A DNA stretch of 64,000 nucleotides. Source: Niebla homalea (taxonomy: Eukaryota; Ascomycota; Lecanoromycetes; Lecanorales; Ramalinaceae). The stretch lies in NCBI GenBank assembly GCA_019925105.1, contig JAHGAU010000021.1, positions 966,267-1,030,266 of the forward strand, in the 5' to 3' direction. The notes beneath the pieces are model-generated. The model was not told where the DNA came from. It ran no database searches and saw only the letters and a program-made list of their open reading frames with translations. A program made the translations under genes and the position numbers. How positions within the stretch are numbered: the first letter of the stretch is position 1; every line of letters starts with the position of its first letter. Shown here one piece after another: positions 52,238-64,000 of the stretch.

Positions 52238-55200
52238 ATAAATATTAAGATTTTTACCTTAAAAAGAAGCTTATAAACTTCTATATTAAGAAGCTTAAGA
52301 TTATTAAGGAAATTATTACGTTTATAAATTTTTTAATAATAGATTCTTACTTATTAACGTTTATATAATAATTAATAACGATAATATTAATTATTTTAAT
52401 AAATTTATAGAAATTAATAATCCTTAATAATAATTATAATTAATATATTTTTTATAAAAAAACATTCTTTTAAAAAGAGTTAAAACTTTATTAATTTTTA
52501 TTTTTAAAGCCCGGGCTAATAAAAACGAATTATATAAAGGGTATAAATATTACTTATATAATATATAAGGTAAATAATAAGCCCGTTAAGGTAAAACTTA
52601 CGGATACGGTATATTCTTTAATAAATTTAATTAATTTTATATTTAAGACGTAACTTTTAAATTATAAAACTTAACTTAATATAACGTAAACGGTTTAAAT
52701 AATAATATATAATTAAAAAAAGCTTATTTATAATAAATAAAACGGTTTATTTATAATTAACTTATAAGAACTTACCCTTATTATAACGGTATTTAACGTA
52801 CTTTCAGTTATATTTACTTAATATATACGTATAAGCCACTTTAAAACTTAAAAATTATTTTAATTAATAAATATATTAATTAAAATGGATCTTAAACGTA
52901 AACGTTATAATAATAATAAGGCTAAAGATATTTATTATATATATTATATTATTAAATAATTATATTTTTAATTATATAAGGGATACCTTAAACTTATAAA
53001 AACTTATTAAAGCTTATTTATACGGACCTTTTAAAAATAATTAATCCTTAATAGTATAACGGAATAAAGTATTATATAACCTTCCGTAATAATAAGATTA
53101 TAATATTAAAAGTCTATTCGTTAATATATAAATCGGATATAGTTTAACGGTTTAAAGAGTTTAAAATTAAATATAAATAACCCCGGATTAAAAAATTAAA
53201 CGTTTTTAAGTTAACGGCGGGGGTAAATATACGTTTAAGGTCTTCTTAAATTATTTAAAATAATATAAAATTATCTTTAAAGTAATAATACGTAAAAGCT
53301 TTAAATAAAATTTAATTAATAAAAAAATTAACCGGAAGATTAATAAAAAGATTAAGGCTATACGGGTAACGGGGGGTATATTTAAAAGCTTTTAACTAAA
53401 GTTAATTTAAATAATAAATTATATAATTATATAAATATTATATATATAGCTTAAAAGGGTAATATTATATTAAGTTTGATATCATAAAAAACCGGACGTA
53501 TCCTATCCTATATACGGACCCTTAAGTTAATTATATACGTAAGAATTATAGGTTACCGGATTAAGCTTAATAATAAGTCGGAATTATATATCTTAATAAA
53601 TTTTAATAAAAAGATTAATAAATACTTTAAAATAATTAATTTACGGGTAAAACGGTTTAACCTTATAATAAAAAACGTATATAATATATATATTAAGGAA
53701 AAACAGGTAATATTATTAAATAACTCGGATTATAAGAAGTTTATTAATTAAATTTAAGAGCTTAAGAAAGTAAAAAACCTTAATAAAACTTTAATTTAAA
53801 GGAGAAGTTTAGGAATTACGGTTTAATTAAAACGGATATTATTAATATAAACTTTACCTTTATTAAGCGACCTATATATTTAACTATAATCTTTACTTAA
53901 TAAATAGCTTTAACGGACCCTTTAAGCTTAACGGCTAAAAACCTAAAGATTGATTACGGTTAAAAATAAAGGTAATAAATTGAGAATTTAATTAAAAATA
54001 ACTTTAACTTTATATTTCCGGATAAACTATATAATATAATATTAAATCTACTCTTTTTTTCAGCTTTATTAACTTATAATAAAAATAAACTATTATACCC
54101 TTTAACCTTAATATCTTTTAAAATAATTCCGGAACTTATTAAGTTTAGAATTTATAAAGAAGTTATAATAAATAAATATACCCGGATAAATTAAAAGTTA
54201 ACGGAAGGTAATAAATACGGTTCCCTTAAAAAGAATGATATTTAAGTTTTAATTATATAAAGTTAAATCCCTATTAACGTAACGATATTATAAGGATAAT
54301 AAGTTTATACCCTTAAACGTAAAATTAATAATAATATAATTTATTATAAGGCTTAATAGGTAATACGTGGCTTTAAATAACGTAAAAATATTAATTATAA
54401 TAAAACGTTTACCTCAGTAATAAAACTTATAAGCTATAAGGTTCTTTTTATTTTTATAATCGTTAATAATTAAGATTTAAAGTAGATAAACGTAAAAATA
54501 ACGTTTTTTTACGGTCTTATTAAGGAAGAAATATACATAAAATAGTTAAAAAGATAAAAAAGATTAATAAAAATGGTAAAAAGCTTTATTATAAGCTTAA
54601 AAGGGCCTCTATAAACTAAAGTAATTATTATAATTATAATATAATCATTTCTAGGAGTTTATAGCTATATAGGGTTTTAAACTTATTTATACGGATTATT
54701 ATATATTCTTTTACCTTAAAACCGGTACGATTATAGCCGTATATATAAATAACGTTTTAATAATTAATCCGTTTAAGTAAGGGATTTAGGACTTAAAGGT
54801 TATACTTAACTAAGAATTCCGTATATTTAACTTAAGTTTAATAAGTTATTATTTAAATATTATTATTACTTAAGATCAATAAAACCGAATAATCCGTTTT
54901 AATTAAGAAATTTATATTAAAAAAGTAATATAGAATTATAATTAATAAAAAGCTTATTTAACGTATATACTTATATAAGTCAATTTTAGGCCGGAACTGT
55001 TACTTAAGGGTTATTAAGTAAAGCTGGAGTTTAAATAATAATATTAATTAACTATAAATTTACTAATATATATTATACTTAATATATAACCGGATATAGC
55101 CTATATAATAATAGTTATTAACCGGTATTCCGTAAATCCGTCTTAATAGTATTAACTATATATGAGGTAAATTATACGTTATTTACGGACTATTATATAC

Positions 55201-55780
55201 TTTTAGCTAATATATAAGGGTAAGCTTAAAGCTCTTAATAAATATATTAACTCTAATTTTACGGCCGATTCTACCCGTAAGTTAATTTTAGGCTATCTTT
55301 TTAACGTAAGGAATATACCGATTTATTAATCTTTAAAACGGTAACCGACTATAATATTATTTATTTATAAAGTTAAATATACGGGATAAATATAGGCTAT
55401 TAAGGAAGTTATATAACTTAAAGAACTAAGGTATTAAAATAAATATAATTTAATAAATCTGGATATATATTTATTATTACGATTTACGGGGATAATTAAA
55501 GGGTTATTACTTTAACGAAGAACCCGGTATATTACGTAAGGACGAAGTATATAAGTATCCAACTATATTAGCTACGGGAGTAACTTACCGCCGGTACCGT
55601 CGATCTTAAATACGTTTATATTACGGAGCAGGTAGCGGATAGGCTAATAAAGGCCTTACCTATTGAAACCTTTATATAATTCAGACGCGTATTAAGCCTT
55701 AAGGAACCACTGAATCGACAGTTTAGGGACTATATACTTACCGACGGCGGACCTGATAATAAGCCGGGTAATAAGTAATA
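52238..55780 (+). pseudogene. Copia C pol remnant (integrase, RT, RNase H)
   Basis: Largest uninterrupted stretch of the copia A/B/C pol. Integrase L-I-Y-T-D-L-L-x-I-I-N-P is at 53013-53048 with Asp at 53025-53027. The reverse transcriptase is at about 54736-54770, reading A-V-Y-I-N-N-V-L-I with Y-V-D-D turned to Y-I-N-N. RNase H should fall between 55080 and 55640. The 3' end (after about 55560) loses RIP progressively, and the codons become more normal there. No frame is open. Confidence 0.82.
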
Positions 55781-55870
55781 ATTATGTAGGAGAGCTTACC
55801 GACTCAGGATGCAGGGGAGCTTACCGACTTAGGATGCAGGGGAGCTACGTAATAAACACGGTGACGAGCC
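55780..55870. repeat. Short direct repeats before the copia polypurine tract
   Basis: Units of about 26 bases beginning GGAGAGCTTACCGACT or GGGGAGCTTACCGACT, two complete and one partial. Copia A has a related but diverged set at 13190-13260. Confidence 0.65.
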
Positions 55871-55949
55871 ATTTACATAAAGGGACATAACGTTAGGGCT
55901 ATAAAGGAGTTATTCAGTGAATATAATTTATAGGCTATATACGAAGTTC

Positions 55950-55958
55950 GAAGGGGAG
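55950..55958 (+). other. Polypurine tract of copia C
   Basis: GAAGGGGAG directly before the LTR start TGTTAAATGTGCAGG. Confidence 0.8.
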
Positions 55959-56077
55959 TGTTAAATGTGCAGGATCGCCACTTAAGAGATTACGTAACGC
56001 GGATCAGATTAGATAAGGCGGACGTGTTAAACCCAAGTGGGATAGCGGCATATGGCCTTGCACATAGTCTCACTTTG
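55959..56077 (+). repeat. 3' LTR of copia C, truncated
   Basis: About 119 of the expected 162 bases. It is the least RIP-mutated of the three LTRs and keeps the original TGTTAAATGTGCAGG start and the GCACATAGTCTCACTTTG segment. The last 43 bases (ending TTTCAACA in copia A) are missing where LINE T1 begins. Confidence 0.85.
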
Positions 56078-58329
56078 TTTAGCGACTACGCGGAAGATTA
56101 TAGGTTCCTTTTTGACCAATAAATAAATATAAAGAAAAATAATTAACGGAAACGGCCTTTAAAGGTTTAATTAACGGTATATTTATAATATAAAACTATA
56201 AGAAAAAGTATATTATAAGCCTTTTTTTCTTTAAATATTATAGGAGCCTTTAATAAAATAAATTATTAAAGATTACTATATAATCTATAGAAAAAAAGGA
56301 TATTATTTTTCTTTATAAAATAAATTAATAACCTTTTAAGTAATTGAGTAACGTTAATTAATTTAAAATAAAAAACAAGCCCGATAAAACTTATTATAAC
56401 CGGAATTCCCTAAAGGTTACTTATTTCCTTTATTTTATTTTTGTTTTTTAACGGCTTATTAATTAAAGAATTAATTAAGTTAAAATAAAAATCTAAATTA
56501 AGGGTTTTATTAATAATATTTACCTATTAATTTATAGTATTTTTATATATATATATTATTTAAAGTTAAAATAGGCTTATAAAATCTATTTATAATAAAT
56601 AAGGATATATGAAACTTAATTTATATTATATAAGTATAATTAACCCTAAAGTTATACGATATAATAGTTATAATAAATCTAAATAATACCATAATAAAAC
56701 CGGAAGTTAATATTAAAGTCTTAAATTTTTGAGGTAACGGGGAACTTAATTAAAAAGATTATATAAAAAAAGGTTTAAAGGAAAATAATTTCTTAAGAAA
56801 AGGGTTTTACGTATTTTATAGCGTTAACGTAAAATATTACCTTATGAAAGGCTAAAACCGTTTATTAAACGGTAATAAAGCCGGTTATAATATATATAAT
56901 AACTATTTAATATACTTTTGAAGGTACCCTTAAATACAGGAAAAAGTTTATTTAATAATTATAAAAGGTTTAAAACCGGTATTTAAAAGTAATTAATAGC
57001 GTATATAAAATAACATCCGTCCCGCTATTAAAATCCGAAATTTTTATATTATTGATCGAGTTGTTTTTTAACCGAATAATTACTTAAATAATACTTAAAA
57101 AAATGTATACATTTAATTATAATTATAAGGAATAAACGGATTTAATTAAACCCTAAGAAGTCCCGGATAAAAAAAGTAAAAACGAAGTATTTATTTTTTA
57201 CTAGAATAAAACTAAAGTAAACCAGGAAAGAAATTAATTTAACTTACGTTTAAAAGGTTAATATAAATTTATATAAACTTACGCCCGGTATAAAGGAAAC
57301 GGAAATTAAGAAAATTATAAAAGTAAAAATAAAAAAAATTACTTTATAAATTATATCGCGGTAAATTAAACGTTAACATAAATATAAAGGATCGATCCCT
57401 TAAAAATAATAGTACCCGGCCTTATATAATAAAAAGATTATTAATAAGTACCTTTACCGTTACGGGATTATAAGAAAAGGTAATAATGCGTTAATAATTT
57501 AACTCCGGACAAATAAAAACGGACTGGTTTATTTCCTTTTTATTATATACGTTAATAACCGGACGGATACTAATTATAATTACGGATAAAAAAAGTAAAA
57601 TACGGTTTACGTATTTATTTTATATTTATTATTTATAAAGCTTAGAATAAGATTAATTAAAAGGGCCGGGATAAGCAATTACCGTAAAATACTTTCTATA
57701 AAACGAGGTATCCGGGCGGTTATAAAGTTTATAATATTTATAGGTTTATTATTTTAATTTAGCCTTACCGGGGAAATAAACAAGGTCGTTAAAGACCTTA
57801 TAGAGAAAGCTTATTACCGATTAAGAAAAAAATTAATAAATACCGGTTACAGTAACTATATAAACCGGAAAGCATTTTATATAATTAAAAAGATATAATA
57901 GTAAATACTTATTAAAAATCTTTAAAAAAGACGGCCGCGATAATAAAATAGGAAGGTAAATACGATTAAAATAATAATAACGTATTTACCGGTAAGGGCA
58001 TTTAAAAGTATTACTTAAGATATTAATATAAAACGGATTTATAAAAAGATAAAAAAGCAATAAATCCAAAAATAACCCTTAAAAAGACTCGGTTATAATA
58101 TTATAGGATTTCTTTAAAAAAACGTATAAATAAATTATTATTCTTTAAACGGCTATAAACGCTTTTTATCCTTCAAAATGAGAATAGAGGTTAAGTAAAT
58201 ATCGGTTTTTAATCTTAATATTATAGATATTAAGTTTTTACGGTTATTAATAAGGCCCAATAACCGATTATTAAGGAACGCCGGAATTAGCTTAGCTAGA
58301 TCCGTAATATAAATCAATCAATCAATCAA
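56078..58329 (+). mobile_element. LINE T1, 5'-truncated
   Basis: Plus-strand LINE starting inside ORF2, equivalent to about position 7430 in LINE A1. The first 25 bases (GACTACGCGGAAGATTATAGG and neighbours) are RIP-free. The reverse transcriptase site at 56506-56517 reads F-I-N-N. It ends with the terminal block and AATC tail at about 58329. It shares the subtype seen in S3 (GGCCCAATAACCGATTATTAAGG before the block is the T1 form). I see no target duplication, and the copia LTR does not resume after it. Confidence 0.85.
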
Positions 58330-58364
58330 ATTAATTTAATAACTCTTTTTACGTTAAGTAAATT
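58330..58364. other. 35-base spacer between two LINE tails
   Basis: Unassigned AT-rich sequence between the plus-strand tail of T1 and the minus-strand tail of the next LINE. The two tails face each other. Confidence 0.6.
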
Positions 58365-58970
58365 TGATTGATTAATTGATTGATTTATACTACGGGTCTA
58401 GCTAAGCTAATTCCGGCGTTCCTTAATACGCGGCCTTTTAGCCTTACTAGTAACCGTAAAAACCTGATACTTATAACGTTAAGGCAAAAACCGGTATTTA
58501 CCAGGCCTTTACCCTTTATCCCTTAAAGTAAAGGATATTAACGGCCGTTTAAAGAATAATAATTTATTTATATATTTTTTATATTTTAACTCCCTAAGAA
58601 AATCCGTAATATTACGATTATATCCTTATAAAGGCTATTTTTAAGCTTATTGCTTTTTTACTTTTTTATATATTTATATTGCCTTAATCTTATATAATAC
58701 CTTTAAATATCCTTATTAATATTTACGTACTTAATATATATTCCTTTTATATTATTATCGCCGTTAATTTTTTTAAAAACTTTTAATAAACGTTTATTAT
58801 TATATTTTTACGGTTATAAAAGATACTTTCCGGTTTATATAATTAACGTAACCGGTTTCTATTCCTTTTTTTCTTCTTTAATTAATAACGGGCTTTCTCC
58901 GTAAAGTCTTTAATAACCTTATTTATCTTTATAATAAGGTTAAACTATAATAATAATTTAATAAATATTA
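58365..58970 (-). mobile_element. LINE fragment, subtype A 3' end, minus strand
   Basis: About 600 bases from the tail inward, colinear with LINE C1 32492-33100 and the A1/A2 3' ends. It is cut at 58970 by the 5' end of LINE B4; the remainder would lie beyond B4, outside the window. Confidence 0.85.
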
Positions 58971-61900
58971 GAAAAGAATGACGACGAACAACGGGACCCC
59001 AGAGGTCAGAAACGATGCACGTATACATAGCTTAAGTAACAATAAGGATAATACCTTAAATACGATAAGCGGAAGCGGAATAATAAGGATAAAAAGGGAA
59101 GAAAAATAAGCGGCTTAAATTAATAGGAATAATAATAAATTATATAAATAACGTAATAAATACGAGATAGAAAGGCCTTAAATTGAATAAAGAGCTTATA
59201 ATTAATAAGATATATATAAAGGGACGTATATAATACGTAAAAATATTATTATAAAGGGTAATAAATAAAGGGCGGAGAGGACGAGGACGGTACGCGGGGA
59301 CGGATAAAAGGTAAACGGAAGCATAAAAAGCTTTATTAAATATATATAAATTAAGAAAAAATTAAGTAAAAATAAGGAAATATTAAATAAATAAAAATAA
59401 ATTATAAAAAAAAATAATTACCGGATACGTAAAAGAAAAATAAAAAAGGAAGAAACGGTAAAAATATTAAAAAACTTCTTTATAATTATATAGAAAAATA
59501 TTACGGTAAAAACCTAGCCGATACTATAAATCGGGTTACGGAAAGTAAAAGACTTTTACGTAAAAACGGGGAGAAATTTAAGGGAGTTAAAGAGATTACG
59601 CGGAATTTAAAAGACGATAATAAAGGCATTAATAAACGGAAGTAAAAAGAAATAAAAAGGATATATATAAAGTAAAGGAGTAACGGGGAAAACTTTAAGG
59701 AAAGGAGCGGGGATAAGTTAAATAATAAAGGCTATAAAAGTAATATCGGCGTTAATAATAAAGGAAATAAAGGCGGGAAAGAAAGCAGTAACGTTAAAGA
59801 AAATAAGGATAATAATTATATAATTATCGGATAAAAAGAAAGGAATATAATAATAAAAGTAAACCTATTATAATTAATAAAAACGTTTAAAATAACGGAA
59901 AAATTATTAATAAAATAAATTATTATAATACGTAAATTATAAAGTAAGGATATCTTTTTTAATATAATCTTATTAAAGGTAAAAGAAGGGTTAAAGAAGT
60001 TAAAAAGATAAACCGGTAAAAAAAGGTATAAAACGATAAAAATATTAAGATAATCCTTCGTTATTATAATAAACGGGATATACTTAATAAAATTTACGGA
60101 AAAGGAAGGGGAAGTTATTTTAAAACGGATAAAAAAAAAGAATATAATTTTTTATTTTAAATTAAAGATTATTAATTATAATTTCCTTATTATAATAAAA
60201 AGGTTAAACGCTTTTAATTATATAAAGAAATATTCTATAATTATTTTAAGCGTAACGTTAATAAAAATATATAATAATATCCTTAATAAAAGGGTAATAA
60301 AGGGTAAATCCTTTAAGTTAATAAAACCTTAAGACCGGGTAACGGATATTTATTAATACTTTAAATATTAAAGATACGGGTATATTATTATAAGGTACCT
60401 TAATAATATAAAGTACGTAATATATACTAAAAAGTATAATACGTATAAATACGTTAACTTAATAATAAAAAGTTTAATAAAGAATACGCTAAAATACGCA
60501 ATATACGGTAATAATAATTACTCGGTATAAGACTTATAGTATACGGTAAAAGCGAAGGAGACTTAATATAAAAAAATTAAGATAATAATTAAAATCCAAT
60601 ATTATAATTTATATAAACTTAAACCGGTAAGGTAACTAAAAACGGTTTTAAAACGTAAACGGAGCCTATTAAATAAAAAAGGGTAAAACGCGGTAATTAA
60701 TAATACGAAAAAGAAAAAATTTATAGCGATATTAACCTTTAAAGCCGGCTGCTTAATTAAGATTATTATTATAATAAAAAGATTAAGATAAATAACGTTT
60801 AATTTTAAGGAAAGATTATTTATATAAATAAAAATCGATAAAAAAAACTTAACGGATATTAATATTTAATATATTTACGCTTTTAAGGATAATATAATAT
60901 AATATATACGGGAAAGTAATTAAAGTTATAATATTAATATTTAGATTTAAGGAAATAAAGGATATTAATATTATAATAATATAAAAGTTATTATATAATC
61001 CGTATATTTACTTTTTAATTAACCCGGGAAATAATTTTTATTTAGCCTTTAAGGGTAATAAAATAACGTAAATATATTTCTTTATTAATAAGAAATTAAA
61101 TATAAATAATTAGAATATTATTTATTACGGAGGGAATTTATATATATTCCGGATTATATAAAAAAAGGATATTAAAAATACTTTAAATATTTATAATATA
61201 TATAATCCGTTACCGGTTAATAAAAAGGAACCCTTTATAATCCTGCTATTTAAAAATATTATAATTATATTTAATAAATATTTCTTAATAAGGGACTTTA
61301 ATCTTTATTACGTTTAATAAAATAAGGATAATCGTACGATTAATTATATTGAATTTAAGGAGTTATTAATAATTATTATATAATTTAATTTTACGTTATT
61401 AACGTTAAAAAAAGTTATTATATAAGAAACCCGTAAATTTAGGATTACGATTAACTTAATATTCGGCTTAAAAAGTATTATTAACTTAATTATAATATAT
61501 AGACTTTAAAAGGACCTAAAATATAATTTAAATTACGTCTTAATATAAATAACTTTAAATTAATTTATTAATATAACTCCGTTTTTACCGTTTAAACAAA
61601 CGTAAAAAATAGTTAAGGAAGCCGAAATATTAATAAAAATAATAAAGGTAATATCTTAATTAATAAAGCGTCCCCGGCTTAATAATAAGGAATAAATCAA
61701 TTATTTTATAAAGTAAATAATAAAGGCTTTAAACGTAACGTTATAATCTTAATAATAAAGTTATCTTAAAGAGTTAAAACCTATTAAAATAAAGAATATA
61801 TAAAGGTAATTATAAAGGTAAAAGTACTTATAAAGTAAGTTATTAAGTATAAAAACCGGGAAATACTTTAATAATTAAAGGAAGCTTAAAAAAAAAAAAA

Positions 61901-64000
61901 AAAGAATTATTTAAAAGATTAAGTAAATATACTTTTAGGCTATAATATATAACTCGGCGGTTTCCTTTTATAATATTTAAAAGTTAATAAAATACGGTAA
62001 AAAATAAAGTAAGAAACTTAAATTTATCCCCAAGTTTTTACCCTTAAAAATATTAAATAATATAGTAATAAATATTTTTAATAATAAAATTAAGGCTCTT
62101 AAAGAAGCATTTTTTCCCTTATTACTAAAAGTTAATTTAATAAATATTAATAGTATAATATATTTTAAATTAATAATAATAAATAAAGTAATAACTTAAA
62201 AATAATAATTAAAACGATTAATAAGCCGAAGAAGGATAAGGCCCCGGACTTAACGGTATATTAAATAGGTTTTTATCTATAATAACGTTATTATTTAAAG
62301 AGGTTTTTATTTATTTATTTTAAGCCTACTTTAATATAGGATATTACCTTTATAGATTTAAGGAAATTAAGATAATTATCCTTAAGAAGCCAGTTAAATT
62401 AAATTACTTAAAAATAAAATTATATAAACCTATAATACTTCTTTATATATTAAAAAAGGCTTTAAAGATAATAGTTATGAAGATCTTAAGTAATTACGTA
62501 AAAGGGTATAAACTGCTCCCCGATTAATAAATAAGGGTAAAAAGAAAACGGTTAATAAAGACGGTTTTTAAAGGCTTAATTAATAGCATATATACGGTAT
62601 AAAGCTATAAGAAAAAGTATATTATAAGTCTTCTTTCCTTAAATATTATAAAGACGTTTAATAAAATAAATTATTAAAGGTTATTATATAATTTATAAAA
62701 AAAGGAAATTTTATCTTTCCTTATAAATTAAATAAAAAGTTTCTTAAATAACCAAGCGACGTTAATTAACCTGGGACAGAAAATAAATATAATAAAGCTT
62801 ACGATAATAAGGATTCCTTAAAGGTTATTTATTTCTTTAATCTTATTTCTATTCTTTAATAATCCGTTTATCGAAAACTTAATAAAGTTAAAATAAAAGG
62901 TTTAAATAAAAGGCTTTATTAATAATATTTATTTTTTAATTTATAATACGTTTATTTATATAAATTATTTAAAGTTAAAATAAGCTTATAAAATTTACTT
63001 ATAATAAATAAAGATATATAAGGTTTAATTTACTTTATATAAGTATAAGCTTATCTATATAATAAAAAGCTTAAAGTTATATAATATAATAACTATAATA
63101 GACTTAAGTAATATAATAGTAAAACCGGAAGTTAATATTAAGGTATTTAGTTTATAAATTAATAAAAAATTAAACTAAAAGAATTATAAAAAAAAGGTTT
63201 AAAAGAAGATAATTTTATAAAAGAAAGGCTTTATTTACTTTACGGTATTAACGTAAAGAGTTATATTATAGAAGGTTAAAACCGTTTATTAAACGGTTAT
63301 AAAACCTATAATAATATACGTAATAGTTATTTAATACGTATTTAAAGGTATACTTAAATATAAAAAAAAGCCCGTCCGGTAATTATAGAAAATTTAAAAC
63401 CGATACCTAAAAGTAATAAGTAAAATATATAAAATGACTCCCGTCCCGGTATTGGAATCCGAGGTTTTTATATTATTAATAAAATTAGCCTTAAATTAAA
63501 TAATCGCTTAAGTAAAACTTAAAAAGGGTATAAACTTAATTACATTAATAAAAAAATAAACGTATTTATTAAAACTATAAAAGGCCTTAAATAAGAAAAC
63601 GTAAAAAAACGGTACCTATTTTTCTTATAGAAATTAAATTAAAGTAGGTTAAAAAAAAAATTAATTTAAATTACGTTTAAAAAATTAACGTAAAAGTATA
63701 TAAATTCTTACTTAAAATAAAAGCGACGGAAAAAAAGAAAGCCATAAAAACAAAGTTAATAACAATTACCCTATAAATTATAAAGAAATAAATAAAATAT
63801 TAACGTAAATATAAAAACTGATCCCTTAAGGATAATAATATTTAACGTTAAATAACGATAAAGTTATTAATAAGTATTTCTGGCGTTATAAAATTATAAG
63901 AAAAAGCGATAACGTATTAATAATTTAACTCTGGATAAATAAGAACGGTTTAATTTATTTCCTTTTATTATATATACCGGTAACCGGATTAACGTTAATT
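58971..64000 (+). mobile_element. LINE B4, plus strand, cut by window edge
   Basis: Near-complete B-related LINE inserted into the preceding fragment. A 7-base leader (58971-58977) is followed by ATG at 58978 and M-T-T-N-N-G-T-P-E-V-R-N-D-A, the best-preserved ORF1 start in the window. RIP then becomes dense. The reverse transcriptase box at 62915-62926 reads F-I-N-N. The 3' end and tail lie outside the window, by comparison with B2 about 0.8 kb further. It is more diverged from B2 and B3 than they are from each other. Confidence 0.88.

Larger units (their letters stand above)
28680..56077 (+). mobile_element. Ty1/copia element C, split by LINE A2
   Basis: Plus-strand copia of the same family as A and B. 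It starts within gag (equivalent to copia B 24336), so the 5' LTR and leader are missing. It is interrupted at 30298 by LINE A2 and resumes at 52225 (duplication AAGTATATTAAAG on both sides). Integrase Asp is at 53025-53027 in L-I-Y-T-D-L-L; the reverse transcriptase box at 54742-54753 reads Y-I-N-N. A polypurine tract (55950-55958) and a truncated 3' LTR follow. The LTR is broken by LINE T1 at about 56077. Confidence 0.88.

Overview
The window is a block of dead, nested transposable elements with no intact host gene. It is extremely AT-rich. CpA/TpG is largely replaced by TpA on both strands, which is the footprint of repeat-induced point mutation (RIP). RIP plus LINE, Ty1/copia and Ty3/gypsy elements points to a filamentous ascomycete (Pezizomycotina); I cannot name the species. 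I found no tRNA, rRNA or CRISPR. The long open frames are either antisense shadows created by RIP or read-through of a short tandem repeat.

Layout. 1-2283: 5' part of a minus-strand LINE (B1). 2284-13521: 3' part of a Ty1/copia element (copia A), carrying a 540-bp TA-flanked terminal-inverted-repeat element (2669-3208), a full-length LINE (A1, 3525-9696, itself hit by short element S1) and short element S2; its 3' LTR is 13360-13521. 13522-23759: a minus-strand Ty3/gypsy remnant and associated sequence, hit by short element S3 and by a complete minus-strand copia element (copia D, 14316-20914). 23760-26902: 5' half of copia B. 26903-28200: a GC-rich, RIP-free compound minisatellite. 28200-28680: AT-rich degenerate sequence. 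28680-56077: copia C, split by LINE A2 (30299-52224), which is itself split by three later minus-strand LINEs: C1 (32492-36998), B2 (37429-43215) and B3 (45005-50768). 56078-58329: a 5'-truncated LINE (T1). 58365-58970: a minus-strand LINE fragment. 58971-64000: LINE B4, running off the window.

The nesting was solved from target-site duplications, and several insertions are confirmed by empty sites in sister copies. All LINEs share one 3' terminus ending in an AATC tail, so they probably belong to one lineage (A, B, C and D subtypes). Wherever I located the reverse transcriptase active site, the paired aspartates are now asparagines (FVDD to FINN, YVDD to YINN), so those copies are catalytically dead.

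The points most worth following are: three short LINE-derived elements (366, 366 and 356 bp) that start at almost the same base; LINE C1, with a 22-bp monomer array at its 5' end and a RIP-free island at a probable chimeric junction; the RIP gradient across the two LTRs of copia D; and the RIP-free minisatellite.
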